A stretch of 27,937 nucleotides of DNA from Alphaproteobacteria bacterium. GTDB lineage: Bacteria; Pseudomonadota; Alphaproteobacteria; Rs-D84. Under the pieces are notes generated by a model. The model had not been told where the DNA came from and searched no databases. It saw only the letters and a list, made by a program, of their open reading frames with translations. Shown here piece by piece: positions 1-8,193 of the stretch. The position numbers were made by a program, and so were the translations under genes. Within the stretch, counting starts at the first letter, position 1. Every line of letters starts with the position of its first letter. The DNA lies in NCBI GenBank assembly GCA_017642625.1, contig JAGCOQ010000035.1, forward strand, positions 1-27,937. The letters run 5' to 3'.

Positions 1-1
1 C

Positions 2-247
2 AGCCATTTTATTGAAAAGAACGGCATATTGATGACGGATTTCATTTTGGATTTTGAAGAAGAAGTAATATACAAAAAATCGTATCAGACAGATAAACTT
101 TCACAGAAAAATATGTTTGTAAAACTTATGAAAAAATGTTCCGACAAAATAATTGATCAGGAAAAAGCGGCTCAAGAACATAAAATGGAAAAAATGTTTA
201 TATCTACAAATATGTTTACGATGAGCGCGCAACACGGCAGAATGTAA
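2..247 (+). CDS. 3' end of an unrecognised gene, cut by the window edge
   Basis: An open frame enters from the left edge and ends at a TAA at 245-247, giving 81 visible residues. I do not recognise the family. The visible part is acidic then lysine-rich, with the core LDFEEEVIYKKSY and a stretch of charged, probably helical sequence, followed by a Met-rich tail. Codon use looks like real coding sequence. The last 32 bases overlap the end of the convergent comF gene, so the final ten or so residues share DNA with comF. No start can be chosen because the frame is open to the edge. It could instead be a chance open frame, but the only other gene nearby starts its overlap at 216, leaving 1-215 otherwise empty. 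Confidence 0.5.
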   Translation, partial: SHFIEKNGILMTDFILDFEEEVIYKKSYQTDKLSQKNMFVKLMKKCSDKIIDQEKAAQEHKMEKMFISTNMFTMSAQHGRM

Positions 248-947
248 CCCCATAAACCGCAACTGCACCCGCATCAACTAACACACGTCGCAATTCATTA
301 AATGTCGCGCCGGTTGTCATAACATCATCAACCAGCAAAATCTTTTTCCCACGAATTTTATCGGGACTGCGCACAGTAAAAACATTATGAACATTTTGTG
401 CGCGTTGACTGCTTGTCTTGTGTCCCATATTTTCACGATATTTACGCGACACAGAATCTAAATCCATCGGCACGTGGAAAGCACGCGCAATCGGTCGCGC
501 CAACAATGTCGCCTGGTTATAGCCGCGTTGAAACAAACGCCGCGACGCAAGTGGCACCGGCATAACAATATCGGGCGCAATATCAACATCACGCAACGCC
601 CAAATCATTGCACGCGCCATAAAACGTGCATACTGAATATGCCCCGCATGCTTATATGGCAACATGGCCGCACGTGACGCATCATCATAAACACATGCCG
701 ACCGAATTAAATCCAGTTCGCATTTACCAGCGGCACAGGTCGGACACATCATATTCGGCGATAAATCAAAACTGGACGCAAACGGGAACCCACATTTAAT
801 ACACTTTGTGCCATCAATCCAATTAAATGCCGTCCAACAATCGCCACACAATTCACCATGCGTTTCAACACGCGCGTTGCATAACGGACAAGACGGTGGG
901 AAAATAAAGTTTATTAAATCCTGCAAATAACCACGCACAGATTTCAT
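216..947 (-). CDS. comF: ComF family protein (double zinc ribbon plus phosphoribosyltransferase)
   Basis: This 243-residue protein has the ComF layout. An N-terminal pair of zinc ribbons carries eight cysteines (near residues 20, 23, 34, 37, 49, 52, 68 and 71). A type I phosphoribosyltransferase fold follows, with the PRPP loop ILLVDDVMTTGATF near 203-216. ComF proteins are cytoplasmic and linked to DNA uptake in competent bacteria, probably handling incoming single strands; many non-competent bacteria keep one, so natural transformation is not implied here. I chose the ATG at 947, eight bases after the stop of the upstream gene. A TTG at 962 would add five residues and overlap that gene. It is the last gene of the minus-strand envelope block and has no visible terminator. 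Confidence 0.9.
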   Translation of the reverse strand: MKSVRGYLQDLINFIFPPSCPLCNARVETHGELCGDCWTAFNWIDGTKCIKCGFPFASSFDLSPNMMCPTCAAGKCELDLIRSACVYDDASRAAMLPYKHAGHIQYARFMARAMIWALRDVDIAPDIVMPVPLASRRLFQRGYNQATLLARPIARAFHVPMDLDSVSRKYRENMGHKTSSQRAQNVHNVFTVRSPDKIRGKKILLVDDVMTTGATFNELRRVLVDAGAVAVYGVTFCRVARSS

Positions 948-955
948 TTCGCAAC

Positions 956-2260
956 TTACCAAGACATACTTTTGTATGTTTTCTTGCTAACACTGTCGCC
1001 GAACATATTGCGTTGCTGTTGCGTCAAAGTTTCGTATTGGTCGTTGGAAATAATACGCAAAACAAACGCATCTTCGTTACGTGATGACAACACCGGCAAC
1101 ACGCGTTGTTCCGCGACCCCGGTATCACGCAACACTTGTTCAATAATCGCCAGTCTGCGCGCAGCCAACTTACGATCGTCGGCATTGGTTGTCACACTTT
1201 CTGGAATTGCAACTTGAATTGCGCGTTTTGGATTACTGACCACAATAGATGCATATTCGGTTAACAATGTATAATTATCACGCGACAACGCAGAATCTTC
1301 GTTACGGAAGCGGATTTTGATTTCCAATGGACGAATACCACCCGCTTCGGATAAATCGCGCACAGCGGTAAATCCTTCTATGCTGCTTGACATATCACTT
1401 GCCACATCAAAGCGGTCGTCGATTGGGAATGTTGATAAATGCTTATTTTCGGACAAGAAAGTTTTGCGGAACGCGCGACGCAATTCAGATGGCGACATTT
1501 TCGTCATATCATTACGCACCGCTGCAATTTTCGGCGAAGTATTTTTTTCAACACTGCGCACAACGACATCTTGGTTATCCATTGGCACAACTAAACGCGA
1601 TAATTTCACAGTTGTATCTTCTTTTTCCACCGGTTTCGTTTCACGCACAACAACGTTGTTGCTGGCAACATTCACAAACGGTTCAGAAACGATTTGCGAC
1701 GGACGCGCTGCAACACTTTCGTCCGCCCTGCGTTGCAATTCAGACAATTTTGCCAGTTGATTATCAAATTCACTCATTGCTTCGTGCGTCGTCACCGGTT
1801 CAGAATTACGTGCAAAGAATCTTTCACCCGACGAATATGTATCTAAACTTTCTTCGGGCAACGCGAAATCAGAACGCAAAACGGAAAACTCTGACGGGCT
1901 TGGCATACGCAACGGCGCATCATTTTGCGCCCACAAATCAGAACTGGGGCGATGCGGAATCAAGACATCTGAAACACTTGCGATTTTTTCGCCACGATCC
2001 ACAGACGGCGTTGACTTGGTCGCCGAACGCGCCACAACACTGCGTGTACTGACCGATTTTGGCGTTGATGCAACACGTGACTTGGTCACCGGTGCAACCG
2101 AAACCGACGGTGAAACATAAGCCGGTTCATACACAGGTTCCCCAAAAGCCGCGCGCGCCGAAACCCCCGCCGCACCAACATTTACAACAGGCAAACGAAC
2201 ATCCCCCCATGCGTTGGATGCCACAAAAATCGCCAATAATGACGCAGTAATCCGATGCAT
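956..2260 (-). CDS. exported protein with Ser/Arg-rich linker and OmpA-like C-terminal region
   Basis: A 434-residue protein. Residues 1-19 are a clear signal peptide (cleavage after NAWG). Residues about 35-95 are rich in Val, Ser, Thr, Arg and Ala and look disordered. The middle is low in hydrophobic clusters. The last 120 or so residues look like a degenerate OmpA-type domain: a strand with IKIRFRNEDSAL, a helix LLTEYASIV, a second strand IQVAIPES, a helix with DDRKLAARRLAIIEQVL, then DTGVAEQRVLPV. OmpA domains bind peptidoglycan, but the usual Asn/Arg peptidoglycan-binding pattern is weak here, so binding is inferred only. The ATG at 2260 has a strong purine-rich ribosome site. It lies 72 bases after murG, so it may be co-transcribed with the cell wall genes. 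Confidence 0.72.
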   Translation of the reverse strand: MHRITASLLAIFVASNAWGDVRLPVVNVGAAGVSARAAFGEPVYEPAYVSPSVSVAPVTKSRVASTPKSVSTRSVVARSATKSTPSVDRGEKIASVSDVLIPHRPSSDLWAQNDAPLRMPSPSEFSVLRSDFALPEESLDTYSSGERFFARNSEPVTTHEAMSEFDNQLAKLSELQRRADESVAARPSQIVSEPFVNVASNNVVVRETKPVEKEDTTVKLSRLVVPMDNQDVVVRSVEKNTSPKIAAVRNDMTKMSPSELRRAFRKTFLSENKHLSTFPIDDRFDVASDMSSSIEGFTAVRDLSEAGGIRPLEIKIRFRNEDSALSRDNYTLLTEYASIVVSNPKRAIQVAIPESVTTNADDRKLAARRLAIIEQVLRDTGVAEQRVLPVLSSRNEDAFVLRIISNDQYETLTQQQRNMFGDSVSKKTYKSMSW

Positions 2261-2332
2261 ATTCCTTTCCTTCCGTTCTAATCATAGAACAAATGACGAA
2301 TCGGGGGCAAGCACAAAATGCATCACAGAAAA

Positions 2333-3379
2333 TTATTTTTCAACCGCGTCCGCAATCAGTTTAACCGCATGGTTTTCAACCAGTGATTTTTTTGCCATTT
2401 TTGAAAGGCGCGTCGGGTTTTCAAACAACTCGCTAAGTGTCGCGGTTAACCATTTTTCTGTAAACTTTGATTGTTCAATCGCGAATCCGCCCCCCAGTCG
2501 CGCATACGACGCCGCATTGGCTGCTTGGTCGGGGTTTATCCCCAGTGGCACAATTATCGCCGGACGACCGATTGTTTCCAATTCTATAACTGTGCTGGCA
2601 CCGCCACGACTTATTACCAGATCAGCGTCCGCAATCACGCCCGCCATATCACGAATAAAAGACAACACGTTTGCGTGAATCTTGTGCTGCGCATAAAACA
2701 TTTGCAACCGTTCAACATTTTCAGGACGCGTTTGATGCGTGACGAAAATCTTTTTGTTTTTCATTGCTGCAATCGCGTTTGGCACAACATCGTCCAAGAT
2801 TTGTGCACCCAACGAACCGCCGGTCACCAGCAAATTACCCTTGCCCGATAATTTTGCACCTGCGCGTTCAATAAAATCGCGACGAACCGGCAAACCAGTA
2901 TAAACGACACGCGCCGACGATTTTTTCGGCATGCCGTCAACGGTTGGGAAACTGGTCATCAAAGTTTTAACCCAACGCATAGTAAACTTATTCGCACGAC
3001 CAATCGCCGCATTCTGTTCATGCAAAAATGTTGGAATATGCCACACATGCGCGGCAAACACCGCCGGCACAGATGCATATCCGCCAAACGCAACTACGCG
3101 ATTGGGCCGCGAAAATATAAAGCGTAATGTAAGTGCAGCCGCCGACACTGCGATTTTAAACAAAGCCCACATTTGATTCATACGACTTTTTGCGCCAACA
3201 CCCGATGCCCAAATATGAATCTGTTTTGCGCCAGCCGGTTTTCCGTCGCGCACCATTTTATCAACACGACCGTCGCACGATATGATTATTTTATGCCCAC
3301 GTGATGCCAATTCTTCGGCAACCGCCAGCGCAGGATACACATGTCCACCCGTTCCACCTGTTGCAATCAGTATCTTCAT
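2333..3379 (-). CDS. murG: MurG, lipid II synthase (UDP-GlcNAc transferase)
   Basis: MurG adds N-acetylglucosamine from UDP-GlcNAc to lipid I, making lipid II on the inner face of the cytoplasmic membrane. The 348-residue protein is full length. It shows the glycine-rich N-terminal loop GGTGGHVYPALAVAEEL, the acceptor-side motifs FGGYASVPAVFAA and HEQNAAIGRANK, the second glycine loop VTGGSLGAQ, and the nucleotide-sugar site SRGGASTVIELETIGRPAI followed by NPDQAANA. The ATG at 3379 has an AGGGGG ribosome site; a GTG at 3382 would add one residue. It follows ftsW by about 15 bases and mraY is just before that, so its substrate lipid I is made by a neighbour. murC, often next, is not here. Confidence 0.97.
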   Translation of the reverse strand: MKILIATGGTGGHVYPALAVAEELASRGHKIIISCDGRVDKMVRDGKPAGAKQIHIWASGVGAKSRMNQMWALFKIAVSAAALTLRFIFSRPNRVVAFGGYASVPAVFAAHVWHIPTFLHEQNAAIGRANKFTMRWVKTLMTSFPTVDGMPKKSSARVVYTGLPVRRDFIERAGAKLSGKGNLLVTGGSLGAQILDDVVPNAIAAMKNKKIFVTHQTRPENVERLQMFYAQHKIHANVLSFIRDMAGVIADADLVISRGGASTVIELETIGRPAIIVPLGINPDQAANAASYARLGGGFAIEQSKFTEKWLTATLSELFENPTRLSKMAKKSLVENHAVKLIADAVEK

Positions 3380-3394
3380 CACAGCCCCCTATTG

Positions 3395-4561
3395 TTATTT
3401 CCACTTATCTTCGCGTATCAGTGCCAACACCATACCAAACAGCAAACAATACGCGACAAAAGAACTGCCCCCGTGTGATATGAACGGCAATGTCATACCC
3501 TTGGCGGGCATAATACGCAATGTTGATGCCAAATTAATACAAACTTGAATCCCGAACATTGCCGCCGTCCCGATAATCGCATTAGATGTAAAATCATCAC
3601 GCGCATACTTTGATTGATGCAACAAGCGCCAAAACACAAACCACAACAGCACAATCAGCGCACAAGATGCAATCGCACCAAAGTTTTCACATATTACCGA
3701 CACAACAAAATCACTTTCCGCCATGGGCAAGTTTTCAACAATGTATGCTTTATCGCCGGCACCAAACAAACCGCCATTACGAATTGCACGCAGGGCAAAC
3801 CCAATTTGACTGCGCGGATCAACGGCACCAAACATACCCAATGTTCTGGCACGCACGTGGGGCAAAAATGTCACACCTAACATTAACAAGCCACCACCAA
3901 TTCCCATCAATGAAGCAACCCACTTCCCCGGCAATCCCGCCATAAACAGCATGACGAACAAAGTTCCCAAATACAACAACATGGTTCCAAAGTCCGGATG
4001 CCAGAACTGAATTGCCAACACGATTACCAACGGCATTAAATACCACGCCCACGACCAAGTTTTTACTTGGAACAAAGTGCGTTTCAGGTTGAACATATCA
4101 TCTTCATACATGGCACGCATTTTTGAAATGAACCATGCAGTTATCATAACGAACCCCGGCTTCATCAAATCAGACGGCATAACACGTGGCAACCCCGGCA
4201 ACATTAACCAACGGTGCGAATGGTTCCATTCGTGCGGGAACAAAACCGTTCCGATTAACAGCAAGAAAAACACAATGAAATCTGCCCATGCCAAACGCAT
4301 TACCGTCTTTTTATCGGTCATGCTGACACCAATCATGGTCAAAACACCAATTACATAAAACGGAATCATACGCACAAAGAAATCATACCATTGAACCTTG
4401 TGCGCCATATTCATTGTTCGCACAAACATAGCAGAACCGCTTGATATCGCCATAATCATTGCGACCAATATCATTGCCAAAACCATAACCAGCAATTTTC
4501 TGTCTATTTCAAAATACCAACTGGTTAATCTGCTCTCTTCGGTTCTGTTAAGTTTAAACAT
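3395..4561 (-). CDS. ftsW: FtsW, SEDS-family septal peptidoglycan polymerase
   Basis: A 388-residue polytopic membrane protein of the SEDS family, which polymerises lipid II into glycan strands together with a partner class B penicillin-binding protein. The C-terminal half shows SEDS hallmarks: GAGDKAYIVENLP, then ESDFVVSVICENFG, whose Asp (near residue 284) matches the catalytic Asp of the family, then LPFISHGGSS near the last membrane segment. MPSDLMKP corresponds to the conserved PSE-type motif. The choice of FtsW over RodA rests mainly on context between mraY and murG. It starts 19 bases after the mraY stop behind a weak GAGAGA ribosome site. murD is normally between mraY and ftsW but is absent. 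Confidence 0.92.
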   Translation of the reverse strand: MFKLNRTEESRLTSWYFEIDRKLLVMVLAMILVAMIMAISSGSAMFVRTMNMAHKVQWYDFFVRMIPFYVIGVLTMIGVSMTDKKTVMRLAWADFIVFFLLLIGTVLFPHEWNHSHRWLMLPGLPRVMPSDLMKPGFVMITAWFISKMRAMYEDDMFNLKRTLFQVKTWSWAWYLMPLVIVLAIQFWHPDFGTMLLYLGTLFVMLFMAGLPGKWVASLMGIGGGLLMLGVTFLPHVRARTLGMFGAVDPRSQIGFALRAIRNGGLFGAGDKAYIVENLPMAESDFVVSVICENFGAIASCALIVLLWFVFWRLLHQSKYARDDFTSNAIIGTAAMFGIQVCINLASTLRIMPAKGMTLPFISHGGSSFVAYCLLFGMVLALIREDKWK

Positions 4562-4580
4562 TACATTCTCTCACTATACT

Positions 4581-5669
4581 TTATGCGAATTTCAATATGA
4601 CCAATGCCAATCCTGCGAACATCACTGACAAGATAAAGAATCGATCGACAATCTTTGTTTCAACCCAGCCCAGTTCTTCAAAGTGATGATGCAATGGCGC
4701 GCGTAAAAATACACGACGACCGGTGCCAGTTGCGATACGTGTAATTTTGAAAACCATTGTTTGAATAAATGAAGACAACAAAATCAAAACCATCATACCG
4801 GCCGCAACACCCATGATGATTTCAGACTTTAACAACATGGCAACCGTTCCCATAAAACCGCCCAACGCAAGCGAACCGACATCACCCATAAAGATTGATG
4901 CAGGTTTTGCGTTGAACCATAAAAATCCCAACACCGCACCAAACGCCGCGCCCAATACTGCATACAGACCGCTTGCTTCGGGTAAAAACACAACTGTATC
5001 CATAAACCCGATTCGTGTTGCGCCATATAATGCCACGACCAACACAACCAATACCGGCATATACAGTTTAGACAACATACCGTCCAAACCGTCAGTTATA
5101 TTCGTCGCATTTGCCGAACCACAAATCACAAAATAAGCAAATACGTAATAGAATAATCCCAACGGCCATGCAATCCACGACCCAAACGCCAACGACAAAT
5201 CAGGCACATAAGCCGGCATAGTTTTATTTATCAAGTATGCCAAAATGACCACAAACATTGCTTCAACAAGCAAGCGCGTTGATGGTTTCAAACCATTTGA
5301 CGCCTTGACCGATTGCGAAGAAACCTTTTTATAATCATCAACGAATCCCAGTATACTGAACATCGACAATGCTAACAAAGCAATCCAACCCGTTGGATTT
5401 GACATTGGCATAAACAACACAGATGAAATTAAAATCGCCAACACCAACAAAATACCACCCATGGTCGGTGTTCCAGCCTTGGCCCGATGCGATTGTGGGA
5501 CATTTTCACTTATTGGCTGACCCTTTTTCTGCCACGCGTGCATTGCACGAATAAATGGGCGCCCAAAGATAATCATTATCAAGAACGCCAGCCCAAAACC
5601 ACCTGCAAATTGGGTCCACCCACTTGCAAAAAAACTTACACCTTTTTCCAGAAAAAAATCAGTCAGCAT
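4581..5669 (-). CDS. mraY: MraY, phospho-MurNAc-pentapeptide translocase
   Basis: MraY transfers phospho-MurNAc-pentapeptide from UDP to undecaprenyl phosphate, making lipid I in the cytoplasmic membrane. The 362 residues match the usual length (about 360). Visible motifs in order are GTPTMGGILLV, the Asp-Asp pair in GFVDDYKK, the NITDGLDGM nucleotide site, MGDVGSLALGG, and the HHH motif in RAPLHHHFE. The start is fixed by a textbook AAGGAG six bases before the ATG at 5669; a longer frame opening at 5702 would begin upstream of this site. The start codon lies in one arm of a perfect 10-bp inverted repeat described separately, so expression is probably controlled at this point. ftsW and murG follow closely. 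Confidence 0.97.
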   Translation of the reverse strand: MLTDFFLEKGVSFFASGWTQFAGGFGLAFLIMIIFGRPFIRAMHAWQKKGQPISENVPQSHRAKAGTPTMGGILLVLAILISSVLFMPMSNPTGWIALLALSMFSILGFVDDYKKVSSQSVKASNGLKPSTRLLVEAMFVVILAYLINKTMPAYVPDLSLAFGSWIAWPLGLFYYVFAYFVICGSANATNITDGLDGMLSKLYMPVLVVLVVALYGATRIGFMDTVVFLPEASGLYAVLGAAFGAVLGFLWFNAKPASIFMGDVGSLALGGFMGTVAMLLKSEIIMGVAAGMMVLILLSSFIQTMVFKITRIATGTGRRVFLRAPLHHHFEELGWVETKIVDRFFILSVMFAGLALVILKFA

Positions 5670-5692
5670 AAAAATCTCCTTCTTATGCTGAC
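5662..5692 (-). promoter_or_regulatory. hairpin over the mraY ribosome binding site and start codon, followed by a T run
   Basis: On the minus strand GTCAGCATAA (5692-5683) pairs perfectly with TTATGCTGAC (5671-5662). The 11-base loop holds the AAGGAG ribosome site, and the mraY ATG lies in the downstream arm. Three bases after the stem comes a run of seven Ts (5658-5652). In RNA this would hide the start codon and also look like a short intrinsic terminator inside the first codons. The same palindrome could instead be a DNA operator, since it lies just downstream of the -10 element at 5693-5701. Confidence 0.5.
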
Positions 5693-5701
5693 ATTTTATC
5701 A
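5693..5701 (-). promoter_or_regulatory. candidate extended -10 element for mraY
   Basis: The minus strand reads TGATAAAAT within TGTGATAAAAT. This fits an extended -10 (TGn then a TATAAT-like hexamer) and matches similar elements upstream of other genes here. No good -35 is visible. It lies 23 bases before the mraY ATG, so RNA would begin within the upstream arm of the hairpin. Confidence 0.4.
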
Positions 5702-5723
5702 CAAAGTTATTGGAAAATAAATC

Positions 5724-6023
5724 TTATTTGCTTTCGCATTCGATAATTGTGTCGTCGTCCAAGATAAGCGTCCAATTTTCGCCCTGATTCCACAAAACGA
5801 CGATTGTATCGTTCAATATTCCGGCAAATTTCGCCCCAGATGCCGACACAACATTAGACAATTCCAATTCATCGCCGTTTATGTTGGCGTTCATTGTTTC
5901 GCCGGTATCGGAAAAGCGCATTTCAACGTCATATCCGCCACATCTTTGATGTTCAATACCATCATCGTGGTCGCACGCCACCAACGCACACGCACAGAAT
6001 AATATCGCCAATACTTTCTTCAT
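5724..6023 (-). CDS. small lipoprotein resembling MliC-type lysozyme inhibitors
   Basis: A 99-residue protein with a lipoprotein signal peptide; the lipobox LVAC places the lipidated Cys at residue 17. After it come YDVEMRFSDTGE, SASGAKFAG, and VVLWNQGENWTLIL, ending in a paired Cys (ECESK). This order matches the MliC fold (Y-x-C strand, SG-x-x-Y loop, W-x-KG-x-x-A-x-L hairpin), known as an inhibitor of C-type lysozyme. In MliC proteins a Ser and a Lys contact the lysozyme active site; here the Lys position reads Gln. The residue after the lipidated Cys is Asp, which in enterobacteria favours staying in the inner membrane. The ATG at 6023 has a GGGGGA ribosome site. It lies between pbp1A and mraY, which fits a wall-protecting role. 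Confidence 0.65.
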   Translation of the reverse strand: MKKVLAILFCACALVACDHDDGIEHQRCGGYDVEMRFSDTGETMNANINGDELELSNVVSASGAKFAGILNDTIVVLWNQGENWTLILDDDTIIECESK

Positions 6024-6051
6024 AAAAAATCCCCCATACATAACAGGGGAC

Positions 6052-6060
6052 ATTATATCA
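6052..6060 (-). promoter_or_regulatory. candidate extended -10 element for the MliC-like gene
   Basis: The minus strand reads TGATATAAT inside AATGTGATATAATG, a perfect TGn plus TATAAT extended -10. It is 28 bases before the ATG at 6023. A -35 is not obvious, as is common with extended -10 promoters. Confidence 0.5.
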
Positions 6061-6080
6061 CATTTTTTCGTAATATTAAA

Positions 6081-8120
6081 TTAAAATACACCGCCCATGA
6101 CTGGACTGCTGTCCATGGTGTTGCGACGCGGCGCAGGATTAGGTTTTTGCCCTATTTTGAACGCTTCGGTAATAATTGTGCCGTCTGGGTCAACAGATGC
6201 CGCCGCACCACTGCGACGATTTACGCGCACAAATGACAGCCCCCCTGGGATTGGGAACGGTTGGTTCTTTTCATTTTCCAACGCAACCCGCATAAAGTCT
6301 GCGAATACGCGCGCCGCCATATGACTGCCGGCACCCTTGGCCAGTGGTTTTGGTGTGTCATAGCCCAAATACACGCCCGCAATCAGATTCTTGGAAAAAC
6401 CAATAAACCAAATATCTTTTACATCATTCGTTGTTCCCGTTTTACCGGCAATCGTGTGCCCTTCGACCCGCGCCTGACGACCCGTTCCACGTTCAACCAC
6501 ACCCTGTAATATCGACACGATTTGATATAAACTTTGTGCATCGGCAAGTGGTTCCGCAACTTCTTTTACCTCTGGCGGAACCGAATCAGGTGTCCATTCC
6601 ACCAATTCGACCTTGTTTCCACCGATGGAACGACCATAGCGATCTTGAATATAATCAACCAACTGCGGTTGTATCACGTGTCCACCGTTAATAAACGCAG
6701 AATAACCCAACACCAATTTTTCCAGTGTTGTTTCACCCGCACCCAACGCCATTGCAACATTTATGTTTTGTAAATCCGCCGGATACACACCAAAACGTTG
6801 CGCCATTTCAATTGCGTTTTCTGGACCAATCTGTTGCGCAAGGCGCACCGTCGGGACATTACGAGATGTTTCCAACGACAACCGCATAGGGATTTCGCCT
6901 AAAAACTTCTTATCATAATTTTCAGGTTTCCATTCCATACCGCTTTCGCGAATACCGACAATCGGGGCATCTAGTAATAATGTTTCCGGTGAATAACCGC
7001 GTTCCAACGCAGCCAAATATACAAAAGGTTTTATCGTACTGCCAATCTGGCGATATGCTTGGGTTGCGCGATTAAACGAACTTTCCGAAAAACTGCGACC
7101 ACCCGTCATTGCCAACACACGTCCAGTATGCGGATTCATTGCGATAATCGCGCCCTGCAATTTATCAGTTCGACCGGCATTATACGCGTCCAATTCCTTG
7201 TTCAGTGCGGCGGCGGCGGCACGTTGCAAATCTGGATTAATTGTTGTTTTGATATATAACCCTTGGTTATACAAAACATCACGTCCCAAGGTATTTAACA
7301 ACTGACGACGAACATCTTCGGCAAAGTATTGAAACTCTGGTGCCATTTGTTCGGTAAAACCACTGTTGATATTTAATTCTTCTGCCGCTGCGGCGTTCAT
7401 TTCTTCACGCGAAATATAGCCTTCTTCCATCATGCGACGCAAAACATAGTTCCGGCGTTCAACCGCACGCGCACGATCATTTGGTGCCTTTGGCAAAGAC
7501 GCCAAAAATGCACATTCCGACAAAGACAAATTAGCAACCGGCTTGTTAAAATACATTAATGCAGCCGAACCAACACCATATGCACGCGCCCCCAAGAATA
7601 TTTCATTCATATAAAGTGTCAAAATATGCTTCTTGGAAAAAGTGCGCTCCAAACGCAACGCCAAAATCGCCTCTTTTATCTTGCGCGACAAACTGCGTTC
7701 AGATGTAAGGAAGAAGTTTTTTGCCACCTGTTGCGTAATGGTTGATGCACCCGAAAAGTTGGTATTGAATCCCAACATACGCGCACCATTATTAAGCGTG
7801 GCGCGAATTATCCCTTGGACATCAATGCCGGGGTGCGTCCAAAAGTTTTGATCTTCGGCGGCAACAAATGCATTAACCAACTGGGCCGGCATATCATCAT
7901 AATCAATAAACACACGGCGTTCTTCGGCATACTCGATCAACAACGAACCATCCGCCGCATATAAACGTGTTGCAACCGGTGGCGCATAAGTTGCCAATTT
8001 ACGATAGTCTGGTAAATCATTTCCATAAATAAAAATCAATGCCGCCAACGCCGCAATTCCAGCGGTAAAGCCCCAAAATACGACATGTAATAAAATACGC
8101 AGAACTTTTCTTAATTTCAT
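6081..8120 (-). CDS. mrcA: class A penicillin-binding protein (PBP1A type, glycosyltransferase plus transpeptidase)
   Basis: A 679-residue bifunctional enzyme that polymerises lipid II and cross-links stem peptides in the periplasm. One N-terminal membrane segment follows the basic MKLRK start. The glycosyltransferase family 51 domain shows AAEDQNFWTHPGID with the catalytic Glu, then STITQQVAKN and MNEIFLGARAYGVGSAA. The transpeptidase domain shows the active serine in GSTIKPF, the SxN motif in SRN (ETSRNVPT), and KTGT in IAGKTGTTND. It is shorter than enterobacterial PBP1A (about 850 residues), lacking long insertions. I chose the ATG at 8120 because it opens onto a standard membrane anchor; an upstream frame to 8192 would run into the terminator of the previous gene. 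The MliC-like gene and mraY lie downstream. Confidence 0.95.
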   Translation of the reverse strand: MKLRKVLRILLHVVFWGFTAGIAALAALIFIYGNDLPDYRKLATYAPPVATRLYAADGSLLIEYAEERRVFIDYDDMPAQLVNAFVAAEDQNFWTHPGIDVQGIIRATLNNGARMLGFNTNFSGASTITQQVAKNFFLTSERSLSRKIKEAILALRLERTFSKKHILTLYMNEIFLGARAYGVGSAALMYFNKPVANLSLSECAFLASLPKAPNDRARAVERRNYVLRRMMEEGYISREEMNAAAAEELNINSGFTEQMAPEFQYFAEDVRRQLLNTLGRDVLYNQGLYIKTTINPDLQRAAAAALNKELDAYNAGRTDKLQGAIIAMNPHTGRVLAMTGGRSFSESSFNRATQAYRQIGSTIKPFVYLAALERGYSPETLLLDAPIVGIRESGMEWKPENYDKKFLGEIPMRLSLETSRNVPTVRLAQQIGPENAIEMAQRFGVYPADLQNINVAMALGAGETTLEKLVLGYSAFINGGHVIQPQLVDYIQDRYGRSIGGNKVELVEWTPDSVPPEVKEVAEPLADAQSLYQIVSILQGVVERGTGRQARVEGHTIAGKTGTTNDVKDIWFIGFSKNLIAGVYLGYDTPKPLAKGAGSHMAARVFADFMRVALENEKNQPFPIPGGLSFVRVNRRSGAAASVDPDGTIITEAFKIGQKPNPAPRRNTMDSSPVMGGVF

Positions 8121-8130
8121 GATGAAACAA

Positions 8131-8159
8131 AGTTTAAGACAAATATTTATTCTTTGCAA
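8131..8159 (-). promoter_or_regulatory. candidate promoter for the class A penicillin-binding protein
   Basis: On the minus strand TTGCAA (8159-8154) and TAAACT (8136-8131) are separated by 17 bases. This would start RNA only a few bases before the ATG at 8120, where no ribosome site is visible. It lies directly after the terminator of the preceding gene, so a promoter is expected here. Confidence 0.35.
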
Positions 8160-8161
8160 AT

Positions 8162-8189
8162 AAAAACAAAAAATCGCCCAACTGGGCGA
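8162..8189 (-). terminator. intrinsic terminator after the SuhB-like gene
   Basis: A hairpin with the 6-bp stem TCGCCC/GGGCGA and a four-base loop (8174-8189) is followed on the minus strand by TTTTTTGTTTTT. It begins five bases after the stop codon of the SuhB-like gene at 8194, separating it from the cell wall genes. Confidence 0.8.
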
Positions 8190-8193
8190 CATT

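Noticed and set aside
474..677. Plus-strand open frame opposite comF
   Set aside because: It is fully contained in the comF gene on the other strand and its product has no recognisable features.
1387..2052. A 221-codon open frame on the plus strand opposite the OmpA-like gene
   Set aside because: It lies wholly antisense to a gene with a signal peptide and ribosome site, and its translation is rich in His and Gln as expected from reading that gene backwards.
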